Under the pieces are notes generated by a model. It saw only the letters and a list, made by a program, of their open reading frames with translations, did no database searches and was not told where the DNA came from. Of a DNA stretch of 64,000 nt, positions 16,476 through 24,282 are shown piece by piece (position 1 is the stretch's first letter; every line of letters starts with the position of its first letter). A program made the translations under genes and the position numbers. Location of the stretch: NCBI GenBank assembly GCA_014138725.1, contig JACJID010000010.1, forward strand, positions 277,144 through 341,143, given 5' to 3'. Source of the DNA: Kutzneria viridogrisea (lineage in GTDB: Bacteria > Actinomycetota > Actinomycetes > Mycobacteriales > Pseudonocardiaceae).

Positions 16476-18350
16476 TCAGCCCACGCTGTTGTCGACCACG
16501 TCCAGCTCGAACTGGTTCACTGCCAGCCTGCGATAGAGCGGACTGGTCACCGCCAACTGCTCGTGCGTGCCGCTGGCGCAGACCCGGCCACCGTCGAGCA
16601 CGACGATCCGGTGGGCACTGCGCACAGTGGACATCCGGTGCGCGATGACCAGCAGCGCGCAGTGCCGCGCGATGCGCTGCAACACCTCCGTGAGCGCCCG
16701 CTCGGTGACCGAGTCGAGCTGCGAGGTCGGCTCGTCCATCAGCAGCACCGCCGGATCCGGCAGCAGCGCCCGCGCGATCGCGACGCGCTGCCGCTCACCG
16801 CCGGACAGCAGCACCCCGTGCTCACCGACCTGGGTGTCCAGCCCGGCGGGCAGCCTGCGCACCAGGTCCGTCAGACCCGTCAGCTCCACGATCCGCCGGA
16901 CGGACTGCTCGTCGGCCTCCGGTGCGGCGTAGGTGATGTTGTCCCGGAGGCTGCCGTGCAGCACTGGCGCGTTCTGCTCGACAAGGCCGATCTGCCCGCG
17001 GCAGTCCGAGGTGCTCAACTGCCTCCCGTCGACCCCGTTGACGAGGATCTGGCCCCGGTCCTGGGCGTAGAAGCGCTCGATCAGGGCGAAGACCGTCGAC
17101 TTGCCCGCCCCCGAGGCGCCGACGAGTGCCACGTATCCCCTGGCGGGCACCGAGAACGAGAGCCCGCGCAGCACGTCCTCGTCCTTGTCGGGATACCTGA
17201 ACCAGACCTCCCGCAGGTCCAGTGCGGGCGCGTCCGGCCGCACCGGGTCGCGCGGGCCGGGGTCCGCCGCCCCCGCCGGCTCGGCGGGCAGCGCGGTGAC
17301 CTCGTTGATCCGTTGTAGTGCGGCCACGCCCTTCTGGAGCATCGCGCCCACCTGGAACAGCCCCACCATCGGTGCCGCGATGTAGGTGACGTAGAGCAGG
17401 AACGCCACCAGGTCCCCCAGGGAGATCGCACCGCCAGCCACGCGCGCGCCCCCGACGATCAGCACGAGGATCAACGATCCGTGCGCGGCGAACCCGATGG
17501 CCGGACCGATGATCGAGTCCAGCCGGGCGACCCGCAGGTTCGCGCGGTAGGTGGCGTGGGCCCGCTCACCGATGCGCTCCTGCTCACGCTCCTCCGCCCG
17601 CGCCGCGCGCACGGTCCTGATGGCGGTCAACGCGCGGTCGAGGTCGGCCGACATGCCGCCGAGGTTGTCCTGCGCGTGGGCCGTGGCCCGACGCACACCG
17701 GACATCATGAACAGCAGGAGCGGTCCGGTCAGCAGCACCGTGCACAGCACGAGCAGGAACAGCGGGGGGTCGATCGCGATCATCATGACGGCGCCGCCGA
17801 TGACGACCACGCCGCCGCTGAGCACGTCGACGATGTCGTAGGCGATGACGTCGCGCAGCAGCGTGGTGTCGGCGGTCGTGCGGGAGAGCAGGTCGCCGGT
17901 GCGGCCGCGGTCCAGGGTCCTGACCGGCAGTCGCAGCAGCCTCGCGACCATCCGCAGCCGCAGGCCGAGCACGATGCCCTCGCCGCACTGCCGCAAGGTG
18001 TAGTGCGAGAAGGCGTCGACCACGGCCTGGGCGATGAACACGGCCACCAGCAGCACGGCGGCCGAGGTGATGTCGGCCCCGACCCCCGCCGTCTCGATCG
18101 CGCGCATGGCCAGCAACGGCTCCACGAGCGCGAGCCCCGCGGCGAGGACGGCCAGCAGCAGGGCCGTCGTGATCCGGGACCGGTGCCCCCGGGTGGCCGC
18201 CAGCAGGTCCCGCACCCGGGCTCTGGGCGCGGCCCCCAGCTGGGCCGCGTCGTCCGCGGAATCGCTCTCCGAGTCCCCGCCGGAGGGATCGCTCTCCTCG
18301 TCTTCGATCCTGTGCCGATCCGACAGCGACGCGAGATGAACAGAGGTCAT
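16476..18350 (-). CDS. ABC transporter, fused permease and ATPase (lasso exporter, LanT/McjD-like)
   Basis: This is a 624-residue half-transporter that would act as a homodimer. An acidic N-terminus (about 1-50) precedes a six-helix exporter domain (about 60-360). The ATPase domain shows Walker A GASGAGKST, Q-loop GLVEQNAP, signature LSGGERQRVAIARAL, Walker B VLLMDEPTS and H-loop IAHRMST. No peptidase domain is present, which fits lasso systems where a separate B2 protease removes the leader. The ATG at 18350 has an AAGGAA site. It is the last gene of the lasso-type operon and probably exports the product and gives self-protection. Confidence 0.88.
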   Translation of the reverse strand: MTSVHLASLSDRHRIEDEESDPSGGDSESDSADDAAQLGAAPRARVRDLLAATRGHRSRITTALLLAVLAAGLALVEPLLAMRAIETAGVGADITSAAVLLVAVFIAQAVVDAFSHYTLRQCGEGIVLGLRLRMVARLLRLPVRTLDRGRTGDLLSRTTADTTLLRDVIAYDIVDVLSGGVVVIGGAVMMIAIDPPLFLLVLCTVLLTGPLLLFMMSGVRRATAHAQDNLGGMSADLDRALTAIRTVRAARAEEREQERIGERAHATYRANLRVARLDSIIGPAIGFAAHGSLILVLIVGGARVAGGAISLGDLVAFLLYVTYIAAPMVGLFQVGAMLQKGVAALQRINEVTALPAEPAGAADPGPRDPVRPDAPALDLREVWFRYPDKDEDVLRGLSFSVPARGYVALVGASGAGKSTVFALIERFYAQDRGQILVNGVDGRQLSTSDCRGQIGLVEQNAPVLHGSLRDNITYAAPEADEQSVRRIVELTGLTDLVRRLPAGLDTQVGEHGVLLSGGERQRVAIARALLPDPAVLLMDEPTSQLDSVTERALTEVLQRIARHCALLVIAHRMSTVRSAHRIVVLDGGRVCASGTHEQLAVTSPLYRRLAVNQFELDVVDNSVG

Positions 18351-18458
18351 GCTGGAACCATTCCTTTTTGAGAACTGTTCAGTAGGGAGTTGACGCAGTT
18401 CGTGTTGGTGCACAAAGGGGTTCAACGAATTCGTTGCGGCGTGCGGAACTCCGCCCGC

Positions 18459-18716
18459 TCACGTGCTGACCAGGAGATCGGCCTCGCGCAGCCGCCGCAC
18501 GAAGTCGTCCACGTCGGCGGCCGCCTCCTGCGCGGAGATCTCGTACAGGTCCACCAGCACGGCCACGGCCGCCCAACGCCCCGCGGCGAGCAGCGCGCGC
18601 AGTACCAAGCCCCCACAGGGATTCATCCGCCAGTAGCCGCCGACACGCTGGTCGAGCAGGACGGTGTCGTCCCGCTCCTCGACGAAGACGACCTGGGCTT
18701 CCAGGGCGAAGTCCAC
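18459..18716 (-). CDS. Second PqqD-like RRE protein of the lasso operon
   Basis: This 85-residue protein is of the PqqD/lasso B1 type: VVFVEERDDTVLLDQRVGGYWRMNP, then a helical C-terminus ISAQEAAADVDDFVRRLREADLL. It resembles the B1 protein at 20564-20827 (VFTETSYGGVLLDERAGQFWSLNP). Such domains bind leader peptides. The GTG start lies three bases after an upstream in-frame TGA, and the same frame is open for about 74 codons before that stop. A second RRE protein in one operon may serve a second substrate or the exporter; I cannot tell. Confidence 0.78.
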   Translation of the reverse strand: MDFALEAQVVFVEERDDTVLLDQRVGGYWRMNPCGGLVLRALLAAGRWAAVAVLVDLYEISAQEAAADVDDFVRRLREADLLVST

Positions 18717-19307
18717 TCGTCACCCCATCACTTGCCGGTACCGCACTTGAGGAATCCTCAGATGCGACAGCTGGGGTGGGCTCGGCGTCCGACGCCACGA
18801 CGAACCCACCCCCGCCGTTTTGGAAGGGAGCGCGCACACCCGGCCGCCGCCGGTCCGTATGCTCGGCGACGGGTAAGCGCTCTCAACCACACCGCCCGTT
18901 GACTCGGCTGTGGCCGCTGCGCGCGCGAGTACCAGTTCAGGCACAGACCTGACTGGTGGATCTGCCCATGGCCACTCCTTCCCGGACCGAGGGGCGGGCT
19001 CCTCCCCTCTAGCACATCACCGCCGATTCGACGGACATGAGTCAAACCCGCCCCGACTGGCGGTCGAATCGTGTCATCCGCATTGACACATTCGGCCCGA
19101 TTTAGTTAATGCGCCTCCATCCCGTCACCCCGTTTTGACACAAAGCTTATACGCCACGGTCTCACACAATCCATGTCACTGGAGCCGAAAACTGTGACAC
19201 GCCGCCTGTTCGTACCCACCGACGCGGCCGAGAAAAACCGCTCCACGGGTACGCCGAACGAGGCGACCAGGATTCGCCGTCGGCGACATCACGCCAACGC
19301 GAATCGC
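18717..19307. other. 591-base gap inside the lasso operon
   Basis: No convincing gene was found. On the minus strand a strong Shine-Dalgarno (GGAAGGAG) precedes an ATG at 18970, but that frame stops after ten codons (MGRSTSQVCA). Two other frames stay open across 18720-18944 and 18758-19045 without good starts, and the first is in phase with the downstream RRE gene. A TTGACT sequence at about 19039-19044 (minus strand) could belong to an internal promoter. A decayed or frameshifted precursor gene is possible but unproven. Confidence 0.4.
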
Positions 19308-19958
19308 TCAACCGGACTCAACAGCCGTGAACCCCCACTTCGTCGCGAGCACGATGGCCTGCTGCCTGTTCTTCGCGCCGATCTGGTGGTACAGCTGCTG
19401 CATTGTCCGGTACATCTGCCGCTCGGAGTAGCCGGCGCTGCGCGCGATGCTGGCGATCGACTCACCGTGGGACAGGGCGCGGAGCCAGCCCACAGCGGCG
19501 TCGGGCAACCGCAGTTCGCTCGGCGCCTGACCCGGATGCCGCACCAGGCCGTGCGCGATGCTCACCGGGAGCAACGTCCTGCCGTCCATCGCGGTCTTCA
19601 GCACGTTGATCATCTCCGGCAGTGCCACGTCCTGCGGTGCGACCCCGTCGGCCCCGGCCGCCAGTGCACTGCGGTAGCTGGTCACCGACGGCTCGTCCAC
19701 CACCACGACCACGGCGGCCTCGGGGTAGCGGGCGCGCAGGTCGGCCACCCCTTTCGACTCGCCGACCACGTCGAACTGCACCAGGCAGGCGTCCCAGATG
19801 GCTTTCTCCGTCCCGTCGAGGCTCGAGGCCTCGGCAACGTCGAACCCCTCCTTTCCCAGTCCGAGCGAGAGGCCGATCCGATAGAACGGGACCTGGTGGA
19901 CGACCAGGACCGCAGGACGGTTCGGCGACTGCGCTTCGCCAATGATCGAGCTCACCAC
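19308..19958 (-). CDS. Atypical LuxR-type response regulator with degenerate receiver domain
   Basis: This 216-residue protein has a receiver-like N-terminus and a LuxR HTH at about 150-210 (LSHGESIASIARSAGYSERQ, then MYRTMQQLYHQIGAKNRQQ). The receiver lacks key residues. The acidic pair normally after the first strand reads VVHQVPFYRIGL, and the phospho-acceptor strand reads CLVQFDVV, with Gln where Asp is expected. It is therefore probably phosphorylation-independent, like other pseudo-receiver regulators of antibiotic clusters. The start is GTG at 19958 after an AGGGAGA site. It lies in the lasso operon between B2 and the second RRE gene, suggesting a pathway-specific role. Confidence 0.78.
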   Translation of the reverse strand: MVSSIIGEAQSPNRPAVLVVHQVPFYRIGLSLGLGKEGFDVAEASSLDGTEKAIWDACLVQFDVVGESKGVADLRARYPEAAVVVVVDEPSVTSYRSALAAGADGVAPQDVALPEMINVLKTAMDGRTLLPVSIAHGLVRHPGQAPSELRLPDAAVGWLRALSHGESIASIARSAGYSERQMYRTMQQLYHQIGAKNRQQAIVLATKWGFTAVESG

Positions 19959-20052
19959 TCTCCCTAGAGCTGTCGAAAATTCTGGCCATCCCGCTGCGGG
20001 GCGACCACTCGATGCACTGCACCGAATTATCTCGGAAAACCCATGCTAGGGC

Positions 20053-20529
20053 TCAGGACCTGCGGGTGTGCTCGACTGGTCGGCCCACCCCGTTGCCGCG
20101 TTCGGCCGATTTCGGTCCCACCTGAACCATCGGCAAGAAGTACCCGTCGGGATGCATTTCACCGACCAACTCGCCTTCGGCCTCGATCCAGGCGTGTCCG
20201 GCGAAGGGGCCGATCCGTCGAATGCCCACGATCCACACCGGCCAGCACCCCCATGCCCGGCACAGCAGGGCCGTGGCGATCGACCGGGGCAGGCATCCCC
20301 TGGGCCCCCGGCAGCGCCGACTGACCGCCATGACGGCGTTGAACGCCCGCAGCGCCTCGGCATGGGTGGCCGGCCTGGCCCCCAGGCTGGTCTTGTCGAG
20401 CACCGCTCGGATCCGCGCCGGGCTCCGCCGGGCCAGCGTGCGCGCCAGTGCGACCGCCAGCAATGCCTGCACGCGCAGCGCGATCGGCTGCTGCGCGGGC
20501 GGCGGGCTCAGCTCCATGGGCGTGGTCAT
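20053..20529 (-). CDS. Lasso peptide leader protease B2 (transglutaminase-like)
   Basis: This 158-residue cysteine protease is of the lasso B2 family. The catalytic Cys is in RGCLPRSIATALL (Cys79) and the catalytic His in FAGHAWIEAEG (His112), with acidic residues following in LVGEMHPDG. The enzyme removes the leader while the B1 RRE protein holds it. The ATG at 20529 has a GCAGGAG site directly upstream. It follows the B1 gene by 34 bases, the usual split B1/B2 arrangement of actinobacterial lasso clusters. Confidence 0.9.
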   Translation of the reverse strand: MTTPMELSPPPAQQPIALRVQALLAVALARTLARRSPARIRAVLDKTSLGARPATHAEALRAFNAVMAVSRRCRGPRGCLPRSIATALLCRAWGCWPVWIVGIRRIGPFAGHAWIEAEGELVGEMHPDGYFLPMVQVGPKSAERGNGVGRPVEHTRRS

Positions 20530-20563
20530 CTCCTGCGGTCCTCCTCCTGTGCCACGTGGGGCA

Positions 20564-20827
20564 CTACGCCGGCCTGGTCTTGAGCAGCCCCGCCGCGCCC
20601 AGTTGCGCGAGCAGGTCGTCCACGTCCGCACCCGCGGTGCCGGAACTGACCTCGTAGTGCTCGGTGATCTGCGTGACGGCCTGATCCCGGTGTCCCTGCT
20701 CCAGCAGCACTCGCAGCGCGAGCGCCGCGGTCGGGTTGAGGCTCCAGAACTGCCCCGCGCGCTCGTCGAGCAGCACACCCCCGTACGAGGTCTCGGTGAA
20801 CACGATGTTCTCGCGGAGTTCGACCAT
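20564..20827 (-). CDS. Lasso peptide B1 protein (PqqD-like RRE)
   Basis: This is an 87-residue PqqD-fold leader-binding protein: VELRENIVFTETSYGGVLLD, then FWSLNPTAALALRVLLEQGH and a C-terminal helix ADVDDLLAQLGAAGLL. In lasso biosynthesis B1 binds the conserved YxxP region of the leader and delivers it to B2 and C. The ATG at 20827 is 29 bases after the stop of the asparagine-synthetase-like gene. Confidence 0.9.
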   Translation of the reverse strand: MVELRENIVFTETSYGGVLLDERAGQFWSLNPTAALALRVLLEQGHRDQAVTQITEHYEVSSGTAGADVDDLLAQLGAAGLLKTRPA

Positions 20828-20856
20828 GCGCGGTCGCACCGCCCTTCCTGTGTCGA

Positions 20857-22695
20857 TCAGCGTTGTCCCTCGACCGTCCCGCGCCCGATGGCCCTGCGCA
20901 GCCAGACCTCGCAGGCCATCGTCTGCTGCAACGGTTCGTGCAGGCGCTGCGGTCCGAGCGAGTACCGGCAGCCGGCTCGCAGCTGGTCGGCGTCCACGAA
21001 CCCCAGGCGCGCCAGCTGGGAGTCGGCGCACAGCGCGAGCAGGTCGGCCCGGTTGTTCCGGATACCGGCCTCCTCGTCGGCGGAGCAGTCCGCCTTGGTC
21101 GTCCGCGCGCGCAGGTGGTCGGGCACGGTGTCGCGCATCGCCTCGTTGAGCAGTGCCTTGTAGCGCCAGGGCGTCAGGCGCACCATCGGGTCCACCGACA
21201 GGCAGGCCTCGATGACGCGGTCGTCCAGGAACGGGGCCGCCATCGGGAGCCCGGTCGGGGCCACCAGCTGCGCGACGGAACGCACGAAGCGGGCGCTGCC
21301 CCTGATCGCGGACAGGTCGGCGTGCCGTCCCCTCGGGGAGGCCAGCGGTGCGATCGAACCACCGAGTTCCTTGAAGCTGTCCAGCACGAGTGCCCGCGCG
21401 TCCTCGGTGACCCACGGCGGCAGCCGCGGGGTGACCTCCCACTCCAGGTCCGGGACCGTGCGTCGCGAGCGGTCGCCGGACAGTCGGCCGGACACCTCGT
21501 GCAGCCATGCCGAGTAGGGCTCCGAGCGCAGGACGGTACGCATCGAGGGCAGCACCGGCCACCGCGAGTTGAGCCGGACCGCGCGGAACAGCTTGAGCGC
21601 GTCGACCAGGTCCGACCGCGCCAGTGAGTGCAGGTGGTTGGGAGCCGCTTCGAGCACCTCGTCTCCCCCGTAACCGGTCAGGTGCACCGTCGACCCGCGC
21701 CGGGCCAGCCGGCCGTACGCGGTCAGCAGCTTGGCCCTGTCCACCACGCCGACACAGGGTTCGTCCAGGTCGTCGCTTGCCGTGCTGATCCCGTGGTAGG
21801 CCAACGGAAGGGCACTGCTGGGCAGCACGTCGTGCACGACACCGGGCAACTCGCCCATCGCCATGCGCGCCCAGGCCAGGTCGTCGTCGGCGGGGTCGTA
21901 GGCCGTCGCCGTGTACGCGACGAACCTGGTTGGCTCGCGCGCCGCGAGGAAGGCCACCGCGGTGGAGTCCACCCCACCCGAGAGGTCGAAGCTGGCCACC
22001 TCCGGCCCGCGCAGCCGGGTGCGCACCGCGTCCGAGAGCGCACTGGCCAGCTTGCGGGCGCCCAGCTCCAGAGTCAGCACCGGCTCGGGCGCATGCCACC
22101 ACTGGACGTTGCGCGGTCGCCCGTTCACGCCGACGAGCAGGTAGCGGTCGGCGGGCACCGGGCTCACGCCCTGCCACATCGGCACATCGTCGAGCGGGTG
22201 CGGCCGCATCGGGTCGAGCAGGCTGAGGGCGACGGCCCGCAGGTCGATCTCGGCGTCGAGCACGGCGGCCAGGACATCGACCCGGTCGCTGGCCACCACC
22301 TGGCCCTTGAGCCGGCCGTGGAAGACCCGGCGGACCCCGGAAGCCGTGCCCTGCACGCGCAACCGGTCGCGGGCGGTGGCCACCACGTGGTAGCTGCCCG
22401 CCGCGTTGCTGAGCACCGAGTCCAGGGAGGTGACGTCGTCCAGCCGTTGGGTCAGGTGCGCCAGGCACTCCTGCGTCACGGAGGAGTGCCCGATCAGCGC
22501 GACACGCGAGGTTCCCTCGACAGCCACGACCGCGTGGTGCTCGGGCCAGTTGCCCACCAGCCACGGCCGGCCGGACGCGTAGGCGATGTTGTGCGCCGCG
22601 CGGTCGAGCAGTGCGTCGAGGACCTCGCCGGGTACCGGTGTGTCGGGCAGAACGACGAACCACGGCACCTCGGGTGCCAGTAAGGGGAATCGCAT
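20857..22695 (-). CDS. Asparagine synthetase-like lasso cyclase (C protein)
   Basis: This is a 612-residue ATP-dependent macrolactam synthetase homologue. The N-terminal glutaminase-like domain (about 1-200) is degenerate, as in lasso cyclases. The synthetase domain has the pyrophosphate loop DLSGGVDSTAVAF at about residue 235, GYGGDEVLEAAPN and the C-terminal APFLDDRVIEACLSV and WRYKALLNEAMRDTVP blocks. In known lasso systems it adenylates an Asp or Glu side chain at core position 7-9 and couples it to the N-terminal amine. Here the adjacent precursor has no acidic residue there, so the actual bond is uncertain. The ATG at 22695 has only a weak upstream site. Confidence 0.9.
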   Translation of the reverse strand: MRFPLLAPEVPWFVVLPDTPVPGEVLDALLDRAAHNIAYASGRPWLVGNWPEHHAVVAVEGTSRVALIGHSSVTQECLAHLTQRLDDVTSLDSVLSNAAGSYHVVATARDRLRVQGTASGVRRVFHGRLKGQVVASDRVDVLAAVLDAEIDLRAVALSLLDPMRPHPLDDVPMWQGVSPVPADRYLLVGVNGRPRNVQWWHAPEPVLTLELGARKLASALSDAVRTRLRGPEVASFDLSGGVDSTAVAFLAAREPTRFVAYTATAYDPADDDLAWARMAMGELPGVVHDVLPSSALPLAYHGISTASDDLDEPCVGVVDRAKLLTAYGRLARRGSTVHLTGYGGDEVLEAAPNHLHSLARSDLVDALKLFRAVRLNSRWPVLPSMRTVLRSEPYSAWLHEVSGRLSGDRSRRTVPDLEWEVTPRLPPWVTEDARALVLDSFKELGGSIAPLASPRGRHADLSAIRGSARFVRSVAQLVAPTGLPMAAPFLDDRVIEACLSVDPMVRLTPWRYKALLNEAMRDTVPDHLRARTTKADCSADEEAGIRNNRADLLALCADSQLARLGFVDADQLRAGCRYSLGPQRLHEPLQQTMACEVWLRRAIGRGTVEGQR

Positions 22696-22775
22696 CGAGT
22701 CGACAAGCCTTGCTGTTGTTGGGGCACGCGTGTTCGCCGCGGCGGCCGAACAGGGGTGCGAGGTCCTCGGCAGGT

Positions 22776-22814
22776 CGGGGTGGTGGCGGCCAGCACGGCC
22801 GACCGCCACCACCC
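22776..22814 (-). promoter_or_regulatory. Stem-loop between lasso precursor and cyclase genes
   Basis: A perfect 13-bp stem (GGGGTGGTGGCGG with its complement, plus-strand view) has a 13-base loop. It lies in the 265-base gap between the precursor stop at 22961 and the cyclase start at 22695. It is probably a partial terminator or mRNA 3'-end stabiliser that raises precursor over enzyme output. Confidence 0.6.
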
Positions 22815-22960
22815 CAGGGTTCCCCGGGCCAGCCCACCCGGTCTCGAGCACCGGGTGCAGGTACCGGATCCAGCGCCATCACGGCGGTGTCCGCCCCTGG
22901 CCGTGGGCCGCCTCACCTCACGACGGCGGCCCGGGGATCACCTCACCGCTGGCGTTACCG

Positions 22961-23116
22961 TCAGCAGTCGTGGACGCGACGACGGCAGCAGTGGTCCCGG
23001 CCGTGGCCCCACTTGCCGTGGCCACCGCCGCCCTGCCCCTGCACCGGCCCGCCGGCAGTCACCTTGGCGAACGAACCAGCAGCGATGAGCGCCGGCGCCT
23101 CGTATACGGACTTCAC
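22961..23116 (-). CDS. Lasso-type precursor peptide with noncanonical Gly/His/Cys-rich core
   Basis: This is a 51-residue peptide. The leader YEAPALIAAGSFAKVTAG fits the actinobacterial lasso pattern Y-x2-P-x-L-x3-G-x-F-x3-T, with Thr20 as penultimate leader residue. The predicted core (residues 22-51) starts GGPVQGQGG and continues GGHGKWGHGRDHCC, RRRV and HDC. Core positions 7, 8 and 9 are Gln, Gly and Gly, so the usual Asp/Glu ring acceptor is missing; the first acidic residue is at core position 20. The core holds three Cys, four His and twelve Gly. The GTG start at 23116 has a GGAGG site 8 bases upstream. Confidence 0.85.
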   Translation of the reverse strand: MKSVYEAPALIAAGSFAKVTAGGPVQGQGGGGHGKWGHGRDHCCRRRVHDC

Positions 23117-23133
23117 GCTGAATCCTCCAATTG

Positions 23134-23183
23134 AGTGTTCCCATTGTCCGCCGGAGCCAATTTGGAATCTCCGGCCGAACACT
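23134..23183. promoter_or_regulatory. Nested inverted repeats upstream of the lasso precursor
   Basis: AGTGTTC (23134-23140) pairs with GAACACT (23177-23183), and inside it GCCGGAG (23150-23156) pairs with CTCCGGC (23169-23175) around a CCAATTTGG centre. The dyad ends a few bases upstream of the precursor Shine-Dalgarno. It may be an operator for the SARP or pseudo-receiver regulator, or a leader RNA structure. Confidence 0.45.
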
Positions 23184-23245
23184 TGACAGTCTGCCACGAG
23201 GCCATCCAGGAAAGGCCCAACAAGGGCACAGGTGATCATGCCCGC

Positions 23246-24019
23246 TCAGCGGGCACTGAGTGCGGGCGAGTCCGCCACGGCACCCACCGTCAAAATCTCC
23301 TGGTGAATCCTCTGAAGCTCGAGACCCGGTTCGATGCCGAGCTCAGAATTCAGCAGGTGGTAGATCGCCTGGTAGGCCGACAGGGCCTCGGCGCGCCGCC
23401 CCGTCCGACACAGCGCGGTCAGCAACTGCGCCCACGGGCGCTCGCGGGTGGGGTGCTCGGTGGTGAGCGAGCGCAACAACGGGATGACCGCCCCGCTGTG
23501 GCCGAGGGTGATGCGCGCGTCGACCATGTCCTCGCTCGCCGCTCGCAGGTGCTCCGACAGGTAGGCCCGTTCCGAGCGGACCACCTCGTCGGGCAGTTCG
23601 TCGTAGGGCTCGCCGCGCCAGAGGTCGAGCGCCTCGCGCAGGTTGCCCGCGGCCTGCTCGGGCCGGCCGCCCCGCAACTGCTCGCCCCCCATGTCGACCA
23701 GCTTCTCGAAGCAGGTGACATCGAGCTCGTCCGGCTCGACGAGGATCCGGTACTCACCCGCCCGGCTCTCGATCCGTCCCATCGGCATGCGCGGCGGCAG
23801 GTCCCGCCGCAGCTGCGAGACGTAGGTCTTGATGTTGCTGGCCGAGGACCGTGGCGCGCTGCCACCCCACAGCACCTGCCTGATCGTGCCGACGCTCACC
23901 CAGGTGCCCGACCGCAACAACAGCAGGGACAACAGTGCTCGCGGTTTGCGGTGGCGCACGTGGACGGGTGCACCGTCCCACCCGCACACCTCAAGGGGCC
24001 CCAGAACACGGAAAAGCAT
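23246..24019 (-). CDS. SARP-family transcriptional activator
   Basis: This 257-residue protein has the two-domain SARP layout. An OmpR-type winged helix occupies about residues 1-95 (FRVLGPLEVCGWDG, HRKPRALLSLLLLRSG, SNIKTYVSQLRRDL). A bacterial transcriptional activation domain follows to about 245 (LDLWRGEPYDELPD, ALCRTGRRAEALSAYQAIYHLL, ELGIEPGLELQRIHQEIL). SARPs bind direct repeats and activate specialised-metabolite operons. It lies immediately upstream of the lasso precursor on the same strand and probably controls this operon. The ATG at 24019 has a GGAG site 9 bases upstream. Confidence 0.9.
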   Translation of the reverse strand: MLFRVLGPLEVCGWDGAPVHVRHRKPRALLSLLLLRSGTWVSVGTIRQVLWGGSAPRSSASNIKTYVSQLRRDLPPRMPMGRIESRAGEYRILVEPDELDVTCFEKLVDMGGEQLRGGRPEQAAGNLREALDLWRGEPYDELPDEVVRSERAYLSEHLRAASEDMVDARITLGHSGAVIPLLRSLTTEHPTRERPWAQLLTALCRTGRRAEALSAYQAIYHLLNSELGIEPGLELQRIHQEILTVGAVADSPALSAR

Positions 24020-24282
24020 CAGAATCTCCAGAACTCCCACACCAGGAACCAAAAGACGCGATTTTGGGCGAACTTATCGCATGTGAGCCGATCGGAGGAG
24101 AGGCCAAACCACTGGCCCCCGAAACATGCGCGAGGACTCACGACTGCGACGAACAGGTGACGAAACAGAACCGGCCACCCAGCAAAGGAAGCAAATTCAC
24201 CGGACGCCTCTCCCGCGAAAACTCACCGGAACGCGCCGTCGCTATGGTTTCGGCAAATCCGATCCCCAGAAGGGAACATCTC

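Noticed and set aside
18758..19045. Frame upstream of the second RRE gene as a lasso precursor
   Set aside because: It is Arg-rich with no YxxP or penultimate Thr leader pattern and no Shine-Dalgarno.
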